A model generated the notes under the pieces. That model had not been told where the DNA came from. It made no database searches and saw only the letters and a list, made by a program, of their open reading frames with translations. 64,000 nucleotides of DNA from Talpa occidentalis (taxonomy: Eukaryota; Chordata; Mammalia; Eulipotyphla; Talpidae). The translations under genes were made by a program, and so were the position numbers. Shown one piece after another: positions 12,773 to 24,315 of the stretch. How positions within the stretch are numbered: position 1 is the first letter of the stretch; each line of letters starts with the position of its first letter. The stretch is taken from positions 134,446,676 through 134,510,675 of the forward strand of contig NW_023604295.1 of NCBI RefSeq assembly GCF_014898055.3, read 5' to 3'.

Positions 12773-12979
12773 ATTAAAACTATTTTGAGTGGATTCATCA
12801 TCAGAGGTTACTTGGGAAAATGGACTTTAATGATTAAAACCATCACATTGGTATTGGCTGTGGCATCGGGTTTGAGTTTAGGAAAAGAAGGTCCCCTGGT
12901 ACATGTTGCTTGTTGCTGTGGAAATATTTTTTCCTACCTCTTTCCAAAGTATAGCACAAATGAAGCTAAAAAAAGGGAG
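12773..12979 (+). CDS. CLCN3: CLCN3 coding exon, residues 244-312 (gating glutamate)
   Basis: 207 nt, 69 codons, phase 0 at both ends; acceptor TTTGTAG, donor GTAAGT. It contains GKEGPLVH, in which Glu282 (Glu224 in 760-residue numbering) is the gating glutamate that couples chloride and proton movement. The cluster ACCCGN (in [11 protein letters not shown]) follows. It ends STNEAKKRE, the cytosolic loop. All motif residues are intact. Confidence 0.98.
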
Positions 12980-13919
12980 GTAAGTATCTTTTTTGGAATA
13001 GCTTCCGTATTCACATTAAAAATCTGATGTTAGATTTGTTGGTGCTCCTTTTCCCTTTGAATATTCTCTGGCATCGTTCTACACTTTATCTTCAGTGCTG
13101 CTCATTTACTCTTGTATTAGAGGTGTTTTAGGTAGACTGTGTGGTAGTCATTGGGTTTTAGTTGAATTTCACAAGGGTCTTTCTTTTTGCTTTTGCTTTG
13201 CCATACACCTTCCCTTCTCTGGAGATATAATACTGCTTTTACTCTTATTCTCCCCATCAGTATTTCTCCAGGGGTGAGATATTGGAATAGCTGTTCTTCC
13301 TCTGGAGAAACTTCCAAGTAGCATTGGGAGTGGTGTGATCTGCAGAGAGCTATCTGACACCGTGGGGCAGTTCTGAGGGCCTTTAAATAGAACTTCCTGA
13401 GGTTTAATCAGAAATTCACATTAAAGGGGATACAAGAATTCCTCTTTATTCAGCTGTTTAGGACAATTTCCCTTACCATTTTTTCAGGCCAGCCTGAGCT
13501 CTTTTAGGAGACCTTTAAACATTTTACATTACAGAATTTCTCAGATGTTTCTAGATTGTACTGGATGTTTTCTAAAAGAAAAGTGGGCTTTTGCGACCTA
13601 TATTTGGGGGCCTGGTCCCTACCTGTTTTCTTAGTCTTTTAGCTATTAGGTAACGATATTTTTGCATCTCTAAATATTAAGAACTCAATGATCTCTGGCC
13701 CTGCACAGAATCTTTCTTCTTTTTTTTTCTTATAATAGTGGAATCTTTTATCAAATTATTCTCCAATTGAAATAATCTTAGTTTATTTTAATATTAGCAC
13801 TAAAATATTGTCCTTGCGTTGCTATAGATAGTCTAAACGTGGAATACTTCAGAACATCATCCTTCCATCTCTGAGTAATTGTGACTCCAATACTATCTTA
13901 CATAACAAAAAGGAGCTAA

Positions 13920-14110
13920 CATTTCTGATTACTTACTATGTATCTGGTATTATGGCAAGAATTGTACTTGGCCTAAAAAATTTTAATTCCACAATAATTC
14001 TATTAAATTGGCACAATTATCCTCATTTATAGGTAGGAAACTAGAGCTTAAAGTACTCCTTTGTCAGCTAAGTAGTGTGTGGATTAAAATTTATTTTTCT
14101 CTGACTATAC
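13920..14110 (-). repeat. MIR SINE fragment
   Basis: TTACTATGTATCTGGTATTA followed by TCCTCATTTATAGGTAGGAA and GTCAGCTAAGTAGTG: decayed MIR, reverse. Confidence 0.6.
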
Positions 14111-14719
14111 CACTGCTACTATGATTGTGTATATATGTGGTTTTAAACTTAAACAAAACAAAACCTGAAACTATACTATAGCATAACAAGGTAGTGGCTA
14201 AGATGGAACTCTACCAATTTGTCTTCCCAGTTCAATTCCTTTATTTGCTATTATGGCTGGGCATTTTTTGTAGTATGCTTTTTATTTATTAGAAACTTTT
14301 ATGGAAATTAAATTCACCTAAGTGTTAATATACATTCTGTAATGGTTAATGTTTATGACATTGTTCTATAACCATAGTATGTAAGTGGCTAGAATTTACT
14401 TGGGACTTGAAGGCATTAAGTCTTCATAATTTGACTTCCTTCCTATGTCCATTTCCTTGACTTTTTAAATTAAATTATTCTAAGATGAATCATATTAAAA
14501 TGTGTGTGAGCTGGAGGCACCGCGATATTAGTTTGATTGTAAGATTTTATTACATTAAATGTTGGATCATAGAATTCAGTTAAATATGTTGTCTGTTAGC
14601 CTTTTAATGGGGGTGGGGGAGGGAGAAACAAAAGCAAAATATTAAGTTTCATTTCTTCTCCCTTCTACCCTAAATAAGCAGAGTCCACATTCTAAAGTCA
14701 GGTACAACTTAATTGAAAC

Positions 14720-14945
14720 AAGTATTTATTTTCACTTTGCCAAATACTTGAAAAGTGTTTACTGAGTCTTAGGCATTGTTGTAAATACTGTATCAACTCT
14801 TAATTCTCATGAGTTAAGCAATATTTTCCTATCCCCATTTTAGAAAAGAGAAAACTGAAGCACAAAGAGGTTAAGTTACTTACAACTAGTAAGTGGTAGA
14901 GCTAGAATTTATCCTAGTAACCACTATGGAGTTCATGCTCCAATA
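14720..14945 (-). repeat. MIR SINE fragment
   Basis: GAAAACTGAAGCACAAAGAG and GTTAAGTTACTTACAACTAG with AGTAAGTGGTAGAGCTAG: clear MIR core in reverse. Confidence 0.75.
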
Positions 14946-15296
14946 TTTTCAATTTTATTTTGGTTATTATTTCTCATTTCTCTGTCAGTAGTGTGAAAAT
15001 TTAAGAAATGCTTTTGTAGCCTCAGGTATTTACTGGATAGATTAGTGGAATAAAGATCTTTAGAAAAACAATTGTAAGTAAATGTCCAGTGAATTTATAT
15101 GTGTAGTTGACTTTGCACCGGTGGGAATTGGGCAAGTGACAGACCAGGAAACTGGAGCCAAGGACCAGAAGAGTATTTGTGGATGTTTCTTTAAATGTAT
15201 TGTAGAGTTTCTGGTTAGTGAGGCTATCTAGTACGGGCAGCCATTGTTTGTGCTTTTAGAAGGAGATGATTTTAATTGATAGTAGCAAAACTAAAA

Positions 15297-15379
15297 ATTA
15301 AAGATTTTTTGCAGACCGTGCTCCATTGGATCCTCTTTTCTCTGTGACTGCAAAAGCAACCTGAATGCCAGTAAAAATG
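15297..15379 (+). pseudogene. Degenerate partial copy of a CLCN3 exon inside a CLCN3 intron
   Basis: Positions 15311-15379 align with 18117-18186 of the 546-nt CLCN3 exon. I count 54 identical of 70 columns with one single-base gap. The preceding ATTAAAGATTTTTT also resembles ATTAAAGAGCTTTTT of the exon. The copied part encodes the luminal [13 protein letters not shown] region. In the relic the gap and an in-frame TGA destroy the reading frame, so it is not coding today. It may be the remnant of an intragenic duplication. Chance similarity is unlikely but not excluded. Confidence 0.6.
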
Positions 15380-15888
15380 AGCATATTTGTAGAGGACTCG
15401 GGGTAGTGAAAATACAGAAAAATTCCATAGCCTTTATGTTCCTGGATATTTTACTAGGATTTGGAATAGAGTTAATTACTAATAATGAAATAGTGAGCTC
15501 TAAAACTTGAAGAAATGATACCCTATAAAAATAAATGGACAGTCCTCTCCCCAAATTACAGTTACTGCTCTTTGTACTTGTCTTCCCAAACATACATCTT
15601 GAATGTCATCTATAGTCATCGCATCCTCCTCTTTACATCCTATTTACATTAGTTTATCTGCTATAATATTTTTTGACTGAATGTTGAATATATAAATGAA
15701 CTTTCAAATTAATGCAGAAGAGAAAAAATCTTTTTAGGAAAAATAAATAATGCCTTTACTTGGAGAGGAAGAAACCATGTGAATTAACTTTGGAAGAGAT
15801 GTTTGGAAAATCTGAGTAACCTGAAGAATTTTTATTTGGTATAGTTGAGTTTTTAAGAAAATATAAATATGCCATATCCTCTTTTTAG

Positions 15889-15969
15889 GTGCTATCAGCT
15901 GCCTCGGCTGCAGGGGTTTCTGTAGCCTTTGGTGCACCAATTGGAGGAGTTCTTTTTAGCCTGGAGGAG
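15889..15969 (+). CDS. CLCN3: CLCN3 coding exon, residues 313-339 (proton glutamate)
   Basis: 81 nt, 27 codons, phase 0 at both ends. It carries GAPIGGVLFSLEE; the last residue, Glu339 (Glu281 in 760-residue numbering), matches the internal proton glutamate that distinguishes CLC exchangers from CLC channels. Its presence supports exchange, not channel, activity. About 510 bp upstream lies a degenerate copy of part of the next exon (see 15297-15379). Confidence 0.97.
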
Positions 15970-16186
15970 GTACGTTAAAGAAAACACAGCAGTTAAAATT
16001 CTTTATAATTACCATTACAAATATATTTTGTCATACTTCTTAGTTTTATATCTAGTAAAATCGATGTAGAGTGTGTTTTTTAAGTTTTCAGTTTTATTTT
16101 CATACTTTTTACTCTTAATAAAAAAGTGACATAAACATATGAAATTATAGATGTCCCTTGTGTCTACACCTGGAGGGAAAACTTTT

Positions 16187-16480
16187 TTTTTTTAAAATAA
16201 TAAATTTTATTTTTATATTCCCCATACAATTGCAACTCCCCCATTTTGACCCCAATCCCTCCCCTTCCCCCCCCCCAAAAAAAAGTGTCTCTGGTTCATA
16301 GTTTTTTGTTGATTTTGATGATTTTTTTGATTTTCACTTTCTTATAGTTATTCATTTTCCTGGTCCCTTATTTAAGTTTTCTAGATTCCTGCTATGAGTG
16401 AGACCATCTGGTATTTTTCTTTTTCTTTCTGGCTTATTTCGCTGAGCATGATCCCTTCCAGCGCCACTTTTTTAAGTCTA
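16187..16480 (-). mobile_element. L1 3'-end fragment
   Basis: T/C-rich start, then TTTTATTTTTATATTCCCCA, and later GGCTTATTTCGCTGAGCATG and CCTTCCAGC, the characteristic L1 3' region in reverse. Truncated at both borders by eye. Confidence 0.6.
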
Positions 16481-16769
16481 TAGTGTACAGATATTAGTGA
16501 TTATTTAAAATATAACTTTGTTCACATTTAAAAGTAAGCAGATATGAATTTGACTAAATAGAAAGTGTAACAATCTATTCTAGCTGGTTAAATTGCAGCC
16601 TGTATTAAAAAAAAAACAAACTTTTAACTGATCCCATTTTTGAATAATTTTTCTTGTGTGATTATTTCTGTTGCAGTTTTTGATGTTTAAGGAAATAATT
16701 TTAGTCACTTCAGTGGGGTTATTTTGTTTTTGTTTCTTTTTGGTGGTTAAACATTTTTTTCCTTTCTGA

Positions 16770-17039
16770 GCCTCCCCTGTGGCAGAGCAGGTCAAGCGCA
16801 GTGCTTTGAGGCTGTCTGCAGCCTCTGTAGTGCTGGTTCAATTCCCGGCTGGCCAGGGAGATACCCACATGGCGCAGCAGACCTCTCTTGTCTCACCTGC
16901 TGCACCCCTCAGCAGTGCTTTTGGTGCTCTGCCTGTTCTGCTCCCCGCTCTGTCTCTGGTTAATTCTTGCACCCTCCCGTGTTTCTGGCCTCTACCCCAG
17001 TTCTTGTATAAATAAAGAAATCTTAAAAAAAAAAAAATT
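16770..17039 (+). mobile_element. tRNA-derived SINE, first of a head-to-tail pair
   Basis: Forward copy, CTGGCC-tail type, diverged from its partner; its poly-A runs directly into the head of the next copy. Confidence 0.88.
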
Positions 17040-17312
17040 GGGCCTCCCCTGATGGTGCAGGCAGTTGAGCGCAGCTCTGTGAAGCTGTCCGCAGCCTCTG
17101 CAGTGTGGGTTCCATCCCGGCTGGCCGGCGAGGGTCTCAGATGGCGAGCACACCTCTCCTGTCAATGCCCGTTGCTCCCCTCAGCAGTGTATTTCATCAG
17201 TCTGCCTGTTCTGTTCCCTGCTCTGTCTCTGGTGAATCCTCTCACCCTCCTGCACATCTGGCCTGTGCCCCAGTTCTTGTATAAATAAATACGTAAAAAT
17301 CTTTTAAAAAAA
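17040..17312 (+). mobile_element. tRNA-derived SINE, second of a head-to-tail pair
   Basis: Forward copy joined to the A-tail of the previous one. The pair as a whole is flanked by similar T-rich sequence (ATTTTTTTCCTTT-like on both sides). Confidence 0.88.
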
Positions 17313-17753
17313 ATTAAAATTTTTTTTCCTTTTTTTTTACACATTTACACAAAAATGTGACTAGGAATATTTAATTTTTTTTCTTCCACTTGTTTGTGTT
17401 CTTTTTTCTTAACATACAACAGGCAAATTAAATACTTTATGAATTAACAGAAGTTAGTGATGGTATATTTATTCTTAACTACTGTGAATGAATTGGAGGT
17501 GGAATTCATTTTGAAAATAAAATAATGCTAGGCATTTAAAATAATTACTAAGCACTTACAGTCAGCTATTACTGTGAATTTGTAATGACATGATAACCAA
17601 AGTGGTTAAAACATTTTTTTGTCACAATAAAAGCTATGCATGTAAATTTTAGTTGCAGCAAAAAAATAGAGCTATGAAATTTACTACTCAAATTATATCA
17701 GCAACAACTTGTAAATTGTAACATTAATTTTTCCTTTTTTTCTTTTTTTTTAG

Positions 17754-18299
17754 GTTAGCTATTATTTTCCTCTTAAAACTTTATGGAGGTCATTTTTTGC
17801 TGCTTTAGTGGCTGCATTTGTTTTGAGATCCATCAATCCATTTGGTAATAGCCGTCTGGTTCTTTTTTATGTGGAGTATCATACTCCATGGTACCTTTTT
17901 GAACTGTTTCCTTTTATTCTCCTCGGGGTATTTGGAGGGCTTTGGGGAGCCTTTTTCATTAGGGCAAATATTGCCTGGTGTCGTCGACGCAAATCCACCA
18001 AATTTGGAAAGTATCCTGTTCTTGAAGTCATTATTGTTGCAGCCATTACTGCTGTGATAGCCTTCCCTAATCCATATACGAGGCTCAACACCAGTGAACT
18101 GATTAAAGAGCTTTTTACAGACTGTGGTCCCCTGGAGTCCTCTTCTCTTTGTGACTACAGAAATGACATGAACGCCAGTAAAATTGTTGATGATATTCCC
18201 GATCGTCCAGCAGGTCTTGGAGTATATTCAGCTATATGGCAGTTATGCTTAGCACTCATATTTAAAATCATAATGACAGTATTCACTTTTGGTATCAAG
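17754..18299 (+). CDS. CLCN3: CLCN3 coding exon, residues 340-521 (largest coding exon)
   Basis: 546 nt, 182 codons, phase 0 at both ends; strong T-rich acceptor and GTAAGT donor. It starts [12 protein letters not shown] and ends MTVFTFGIK. It holds several membrane helices around a cytosolic basic loop ([13 protein letters not shown]) and a luminal loop with NTS and NAS glycosylation sequons and [13 protein letters not shown]. One residue differs from the human sequence I remember: PAGLGVYS here against PAGIGVYS. Otherwise I see no oddity. Confidence 0.98.
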
Positions 18300-18479
18300 G
18301 TAAGTACTAAGTACCAAGATACTGAAGTCATCTTGGCATTTTCAAAACTTGTATGTGGAATAAGAAATGAAATTTTTATCTAAACTTGTTTGTCTCAAAC
18401 ATAGGACAAAAAAGTTACTATATTTTGTGTTTAGTTTTAAGTAATGACAAAAAGAATTCCTGACAATATATTGTTGAAC

Positions 18480-18942
18480 ATGATGTTACTATGTAACAAA
18501 TTACCCCCAAATTTAGCCAGCTTATTTTGCTTTGGATATTAAGTCAGCAATTTGGGAAGACTCAGGTGAGACCACTTTGCTTGTGGTCTCTCACACAGTT
18601 GCCTTTAGACATGCCCATGGCTGGACATCACAGAGATACATTTTTGTCTAGCACCTGGGCTGAGAAGATGCAAACAACTGGAGATGGAACACCTGAGTTC
18701 CTAAAATCTTTTATTATGTGCAGTTTTTCTCAGCATGGTGGACCAAGAGTAGTTCTTTCTTAAGAGGTGACTCAGGCTTCCAAAAGCAAGTGTCCCATAA
18801 GAACTTTTCTAACCAGCTAGAGAAGTCATGCAGTATGATTTCTGTTACATTCTGTTGTCTCGGCAGTCATAAAACCCGCTCAGGTACAGGGGGAGGGACA
18901 TACACTCTGCCTGTTGCTGGGAATGATGTTTTAAAACCACTT
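18480..18942 (+). mobile_element. Old MaLR-type (MLT1-like) LTR
   Basis: Begins near TGTAACAAATTACCCCC and ends near TGTTTTAAAACCAC, with the ordered internal phrases of MLT1 LTRs as I remember them. Heavily decayed; subfamily not assigned. Confidence 0.5.
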
Positions 18943-18943
18943 G

Positions 18944-19800
18944 TATTAGTTTCCTATTATTGCTGTAATAAATTACCACAAGCCTAGTGTTAAGGTTTAA
19001 AAAACACAAATATATTAGCATATTTTAATATTATATATTATATATTCTGATATGTATTTTATGTTTATATTTATATATTAAAATATATGTATAATATTAT
19101 ACTTCTGGAATCAGAAGTTTAAAATGAATCTCATTGGGTTAAATAAAGGTGTCAACAGGGATTTATGGAAGGTTTGAGGGAAGAGTTTTTGCCTTTTCCA
19201 GCCTTCTAGAGGCTGCCTGCATTCCTTTGCTTATGGCTGCATTGTTCTTTTTTTTTTTTTTTTTTAAATTTTGTTTATTTTTGTGCAGAAGAGCTGTGGT
19301 GTAGGCCAGAGTTGTGGGGGGTGAGAGGTTTCACCAGAGACTGAGTAGGGAGTAGAACAGGCAGATCCACTGAAATATACTGCTAAGATAGGCAGCAGGC
19401 AAAACAGGAGAGGTCTGCTGCACTATAAGTGGGTTAGCTCCCTGGGCAGGTATCGAACTCCGGCCTTGGCAGTGACAGCACTGAGCTTAACAAGTTGACC
19501 CCCAGCGAGTCCCCATTCTTCCTTTTTTAAAGTCAGTAATGAATGACTGGTCAAGTTTTTCTTTAATCTCATCATTTTTACTAATTCTTTTAAATTCTTT
19601 TTATGTTTATAAGACGGTTGTGATTACTTTGAGACCATCTAGATCAGGCTAATCTTCTATATTAAGGTCAGCTTATTAACAACCTTAATTCTGTCCATCA
19701 CCATAACTCCTCCTTGCTGTGTAACATAACAAATTCACAGGTTCTAGGAATTAGGATATGAATATCTTTGGGGAGCCATTATTCTGCCTGTTCTCACTGT
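18944..19800 (+). mobile_element. Old LTR-like repeat, split by a SINE
   Basis: Starts TATTAGTTTCCTATTATTGC and ends GCCATTATTCTGCCTG, a widespread mammalian repeat layout that I cannot name reliably. The diverged SINE at 19248-19514 interrupts it. Confidence 0.45.
19248..19514 (-). mobile_element. Diverged tRNA-derived SINE
   Basis: Reverse copy, more diverged than the rest, with a poly-T end. It splits an older LTR-like element. Flanks CATTGTTCTTTTT / CATTCTTCCTTTT suggest a target-site duplication. Confidence 0.8.
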
Positions 19801-19840
19801 AAGTTTTAGTTTAAAAGGACACTGCAGATTCAGAGTTAAA

Positions 19841-19922
19841 TTACTAGGCCTATGAATACTGCATTTTTACATCAAGGATTTTACTAGGTCTATGAACAGC
19901 ATACCTTTTTTCATCAAGGATT
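19841..19922. repeat. Tandem duplication, 2 x 41 bp
   Basis: Two units beginning TTACTAGGCCTATGAA and TTACTAGGTCTATGAA and both ending CATCAAGGATT, diverged by point changes and a 1-2 bp indel. Confidence 0.8.
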
Positions 19923-21193
19923 AAAGGCAGCTATGTCTTATGCCCTAGGACATTACTTCTCTTGAATTTATAAAGGCAAGAATAACATTACTTAATGATC
20001 TTCCAGCAAATATTTTTTTATATGACTGTTAGTGATTTATATTATGAAGTGATATCAGCAAATCTTTGATCTTTAAATTATCACTCTAGTTCATATAATG
20101 TTGAATAGTAATTTATATTCGTGAATGATTGTGTGATTTTACAGATGTAAATTGGACTGATAGTTTTGTTTCTATGAAATTGAAGTGTTGGTAGTTTTTG
20201 AAATATGTTCCGTGTTCAGTCCACTAGATATCAGTAGTTAAAGTCTTGGAGTTTTACTGTTTTTTTTTCCTTACCAAATCGAGTTTAAGGAATTGTTAAA
20301 GCTCCTGTTTCTACAGTAAGTTGGTTTTCTGTAAATTCCCAACTTTTTTACCCTCAGTTGAGCTACAGGAAGCTGGAGGCAGTTGGCAGGCCTTTAATTC
20401 CCATGATACCCTCATCTCTGGCTGAAGGATCCTCACTGGCAGGAGAATGTAAAACATATTTTGATTTCTTCTATTTTAATATCCTTTTACTGATTCCCGT
20501 CCCACTCTACAACATGCTGTCATTTTGCTTTCTGCTTGTTTTAAATTCAAAGCAGTTTAGAGCTATTAGTTTTCAGCATTTTGTAAGTGATCTTGCTTAC
20601 TTTGTTTATTATTACTATTATCCTCTTTACATTTAATTAATAATTTTCTTATTTTGGTCAACTCATGTCACTAAAAGTATACTGGACTTTTGCATTTTGC
20701 ATTGTACCACTTAAAAGGAATGGAATCTCATATTTGTCATTTGATAAACAACAAATATGTAGAAAGTATATAATCTTGGTTTCAGTGATAGTACTGAATT
20801 TAGTTTTAGGAAAAAATATATTTTGCTTTCTTATTTTAAGGGACTGACGAGTATAATGGTGTTGTATACATTGTTTTGTTTAAAAAATATTTTATATTGT
20901 CCTTTTTTTCCTATTTCATCATGGACTAATGAAAATTTTGTTAGGGACTGGCATTAAGGAACCCCTAAAATAAAGAATTAATAATCCTTGAGTTTTCTCT
21001 TTGGTCTAGAGAATGTGTTTTGTTATTTTGTAACTGAATTCATGGAATGGTTAATAACAAGATGTTGCTGTAGTTTTATTTGTTCTCGAATTTTGCCATA
21101 TAAATGCAAAAGTATTAGGAAGAAATTCATAGTATGTAAATTTCAAACAGGTAATGGAGCTTCTCCACCTCCTTAAGAATTCTTTTCTTATAG

Positions 21194-21380
21194 GTTCCTT
21201 CAGGCTTGTTCATCCCCAGCATGGCCATAGGAGCGATCGCCGGAAGGATTGTGGGGATTGCCGTGGAACAGCTTGCATATTATCACCACGACTGGTTTAT
21301 CTTTAAGGAGTGGTGTGAGGTTGGGGCTGATTGCATTACACCAGGCCTTTATGCTATGGTTGGTGCTGCTGCATGCCTAG
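21194..21380 (+). CDS. CLCN3: CLCN3 coding exon, residues 522-584 (GLFIPS motif)
   Basis: 187 nt: 62 codons plus one base of Gly584. It begins [18 protein letters not shown], the third anion-binding stretch of CLC proteins. It ends [12 protein letters not shown] at a GTAATG donor (weaker than the others, +5 is T). A CpG-containing stretch (GGAGCGATCGCCGGAAGG) is embedded in otherwise AT-rich DNA. Confidence 0.97.
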
Positions 21381-21988
21381 GTAATGTAACCACATGTCTG
21401 TCTGTTTATGTATGTTTGTGAATCTGAGGAAAGAACAAGTGAGAACCCGCCTGCTCACAAGGGGGTGAGGAGAAGGGTGGGTCATGTTTTAATGGAAATG
21501 AAGCAGTAGTGCTATTTATAATATATTTATGATATTGTAGTACTTGCTTTCATTTTACCTGTCTCTGAACATTTAATGCAGAAATTTAATAGTAGTATCT
21601 TTTTAATAGTAGTATCTATTTAATGCCTTAGAAAAGCATGTTAGAAAAGCTTTAGAAAACATGTTAGTATGACATAGGCTTAAAGTTTGAATCCTGTCTG
21701 TGGAGATTTTTAGTTTTTTCATTGTGATCTTGGTTTACCGTAGAGTGATTCCTAAGAGCAGCATTCTAGAGAAGCTTAAGAATAGCTTTACTTTGGTCTC
21801 TGCTGCCGTGATTAGCTAGTCCCAGTACGAGATCACAAGCCCTTCTCCATCTATAGGGCATTTATAATGGAATGAGAAAAAGTAACTACTTCAGAATAAC
21901 AAAATATGTGCATTGGATACTTAAGATTCCATTTATTGTCTCACATAAAATTAGTTCTTTTTGTATTTAAATGTCAGCTAAACTTTGG

Positions 21989-22050
21989 TTAATAATTATT
22001 TGGTTTAATAATTATTTAGTTAATAATTATTTGGCTTAATAATTATTTGT
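21989..22050. repeat. AT-rich tandem repeat, 4 x 16 bp
   Basis: Four consecutive units close to TTAATAATTATTTGGT, differing at one to three positions each. Confidence 0.8.
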
Positions 22051-22397
22051 ATTTTGACAAAATGATTAAAAGTAATAACTGATCAACAAAAGTATAATAT
22101 CAAATGAAAGTGAAGGACAGAATCATTTTCCTCAGTGTAGCAGGTATTTCTTAAGTATCACTTCCTATTTTAACACTGTGCTAGGAACAGTGAGTAATAC
22201 AGAAGGAGGTATAAAACATGGACTCAGCCTCAACTATGATCAAGTTGGGGAGACAAAACCAACACTGCAAAAATAATAGTGAGCAATATATAATGATTAT
22301 ATACAGTACTGATTAAGTTTATAAAATCTAAAGGAAGAAAGAACTGAAGTAATTCAGGAAGGCTAGAACATGAACTTTATTTTAAAAGACTGGTAGA

Positions 22398-22717
22398 GGG
22401 CCTCCCTGGTGGCGCAGCGGTTGAGCGTTGGGTTGCGAAGCTGCCCGCGGCCTCTGCGGTGCCGGTTCGATCCCCGGCTGCTCCCCTACCACCGGAGGAG
22501 GGTCCCACATGGCGCGCAGACCTCTCCTGCCGCCCGCTGCTCCCCTCAGCAGTGTACTTCGGTCCTTCTGCCTGCTCTGCTTCCCGCTCTGGCTCTGGTG
22601 AATTCTCTCACCCTCCCGTGCTTCTGACTGTACCCAGTGCATGTATAAACAAAACAAACAAACAAATAAATAAAACATGCCTCTATAAAAAAAAAAAAAA
22701 TCTTAAAAAAAAAAAAT
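22398..22717 (+). mobile_element. tRNA-derived SINE, young copy
   Basis: Forward copy with clean A and B boxes (GGTGGCGCAGCGGTTGAG, GGTTCGATCCC). Perfect 14-bp target-site duplication AAAAGACTGGTAGA (22384-22397 and 22718-22731). The A-rich tail carries ACAAACAAACAAATAAAT and an ATGCCTCTATAAAAA segment shared with the copy at 52697. Confidence 0.93.
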
Positions 22718-22939
22718 AAAAGACTGGTAGAAATTAACGAAGACTACTTTGTTGAAGATTATAATAATACAAAGACAAAAGAGTTAGGGTAGGAATAAGT
22801 TTAGTATTCATGAGGCTTTGAAGAAGCTATTGAAGTTAAGTGTGCATTTTGGATACTTTTGGGAAACAAAGTTGAGTTGCTGAGGAGGAGGCAGGTTAAG
22901 GAAAGGAATGATTTGTATCAGAATGAATTTGTATTTGGA

Positions 22940-23190
22940 ATTGGTTGGATCTGTGGAGAGTTATGACTTTGCCATTCTAGCTTGATGACTTGATGTTTTG
23001 ATTTTTCAATATCTTTTCTATAAAGTGGAAATACTAAGTACTTATCTACTATAGTTGTTTTGAGGATTATATGAGATAAAATGCACAGTGCTAGTAAAAT
23101 AAGTGCTTAGCTTAAAAAACAAAGAAAAAGCCTTTGTTAACTGACTAGAACATGACTGGCATAGAGTAGATATGTAATATATAGTAGGTT
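22940..23190 (+). repeat. MIR-like SINE fragment
   Basis: TATAAAGTGGAAATACTAAG, GTTTTGAGGATTATATGAGA and AAATGCACAGTGC: forward MIR 3' half. Confidence 0.6.
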
Positions 23191-24315
23191 CTTTCTCCCT
23201 TCTATTTTTAGGTTAAAAAACAAAAAGGAAGAGTTAAGCTTAACACAGTATGAACTGGCAAGCCCTGGTAGGTTTTTGAGCAAAGGATCAACATGGTGAA
23301 AGTAGTACTTAGGAAAGATTAACCTGGGAACATGACTTATAAAGTGGATTGAAGGTAATGGGGCCTGGAGTCAAGGAGGTAAGATAAAATAGTGTTAATT
23401 TAAGGAACAAAGTCTTAAGGACCTAGATTAGGTTGGTAACAGTGAGAATGTTAAGACAGGGAATCACAGACATACTTTGCAGAACAAATTAAATATACTA
23501 GGTGAGTCTAGATCCTGGAATAAAGTGATGAACCAAGGTGACTGTCTATCAAGAAGAATGATGTCCAGTGTTGTAGTTAGGGCTGTTGGACTGGGAGCTC
23601 ATTGGGGGAGAAAAGAAGTTTGCTTTTAAGTGTGTGTTGTTTTCTGTGACACTGGGCCATCCAGCCTATTTACAGTTTGAAAACAAGACAAGATAGGGTG
23701 TGCATAGTTGGAGACATGGGACAAAAGCTACAGTTGAGGTGGACATATGTGGATAGGAAGGCATCAGGGCATAGAGATGGTGACTTGAGTAAGTGAATAG
23801 ATGAGTGTTCTAAGGGAGGGTATATTCCTTACATGGTTAATGTAAGTTGCAAGGTATCAAAGTATTTTACTCCTTTTGAAAAGATTTAAAGGAGAGAAGT
23901 GAATTAAAATAATATTTTACCCGCGAGTTTAATTTGTAAATTGGTAGTAAACAAGATAGCTCTGAAGAATTAATAATAAGCTTTTATAAGGGTGAAATTA
24001 TGTCTCTGCTATTGCAATAAACCAAAATGGAAAACTTGCTTTAATTGATTAATCATGATATTTTTATATGAGGCAAAGGGGTTTTAAAATATTTATTAAA
24101 TTTTCATCTGTGTTATAAGCAAAGCAGATTGGTATTTTTTTTCTAGACCTTATTAAAATAGTGATACTTGTGCTAAGAGTAGTAGTTTTTGATGATAATG
24201 CTTTTCACTATGTTCTGTTTACATTTTTTGTATGATTACTTTGTACATAAATTATATTAACATTTATTAATGAAGATCCAGTCCTTCCTGACCTGTGGTG
24301 TTTACTTTTTTTCAG

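Larger units (their letters stand above)
12980..15888 (+). other. CLCN3: CLCN3 intron with MIR remnants and an exon-like relic
   Basis: Two MIR fragments in reverse orientation (about 13920-14110 and 14720-14945) and the exon-like relic at 15297-15379. No lineage-specific SINE in 2.9 kb. Confidence 0.75.
15970..17753 (+). other. CLCN3: CLCN3 intron
   Basis: Contains a reverse L1 3'-end fragment (16187-16480) and a head-to-tail pair of SINEs (16770-17312). The final 440 bp before the next exon is AT-rich and unremarkable. Confidence 0.75.
18300..21193 (+). other. CLCN3: CLCN3 intron rich in LTR-like repeats
   Basis: Two old LTR-like elements (about 18480-18942 and 18944-19800) follow the exon, the second split by a diverged SINE. 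A 2 x 41-bp tandem duplication lies at 19841-19922. From 19930 to 21190 I see nothing recognisable. Confidence 0.7.
21381..24315 (+). other. CLCN3: CLCN3 intron
   Basis: Contains short local duplications at 21585-21670, a 4 x 16-bp AT-rich tandem repeat (21989-22050), a + SINE (22398-22717) inside an older repeat (about 22130-22790), a MIR-like piece (about 22940-23190) and another old repeat of unresolved family (about 23260-23830). Confidence 0.7.

Noticed and set aside
22382..22719. Open frames of 70-100 codons in both directions (also near 2128, 3842, 10070, 40118, 52680, 54767 and elsewhere)
   Set aside because: They lie entirely inside SINE copies and translate the same tRNA-derived consensus in various frames; no independent coding evidence.
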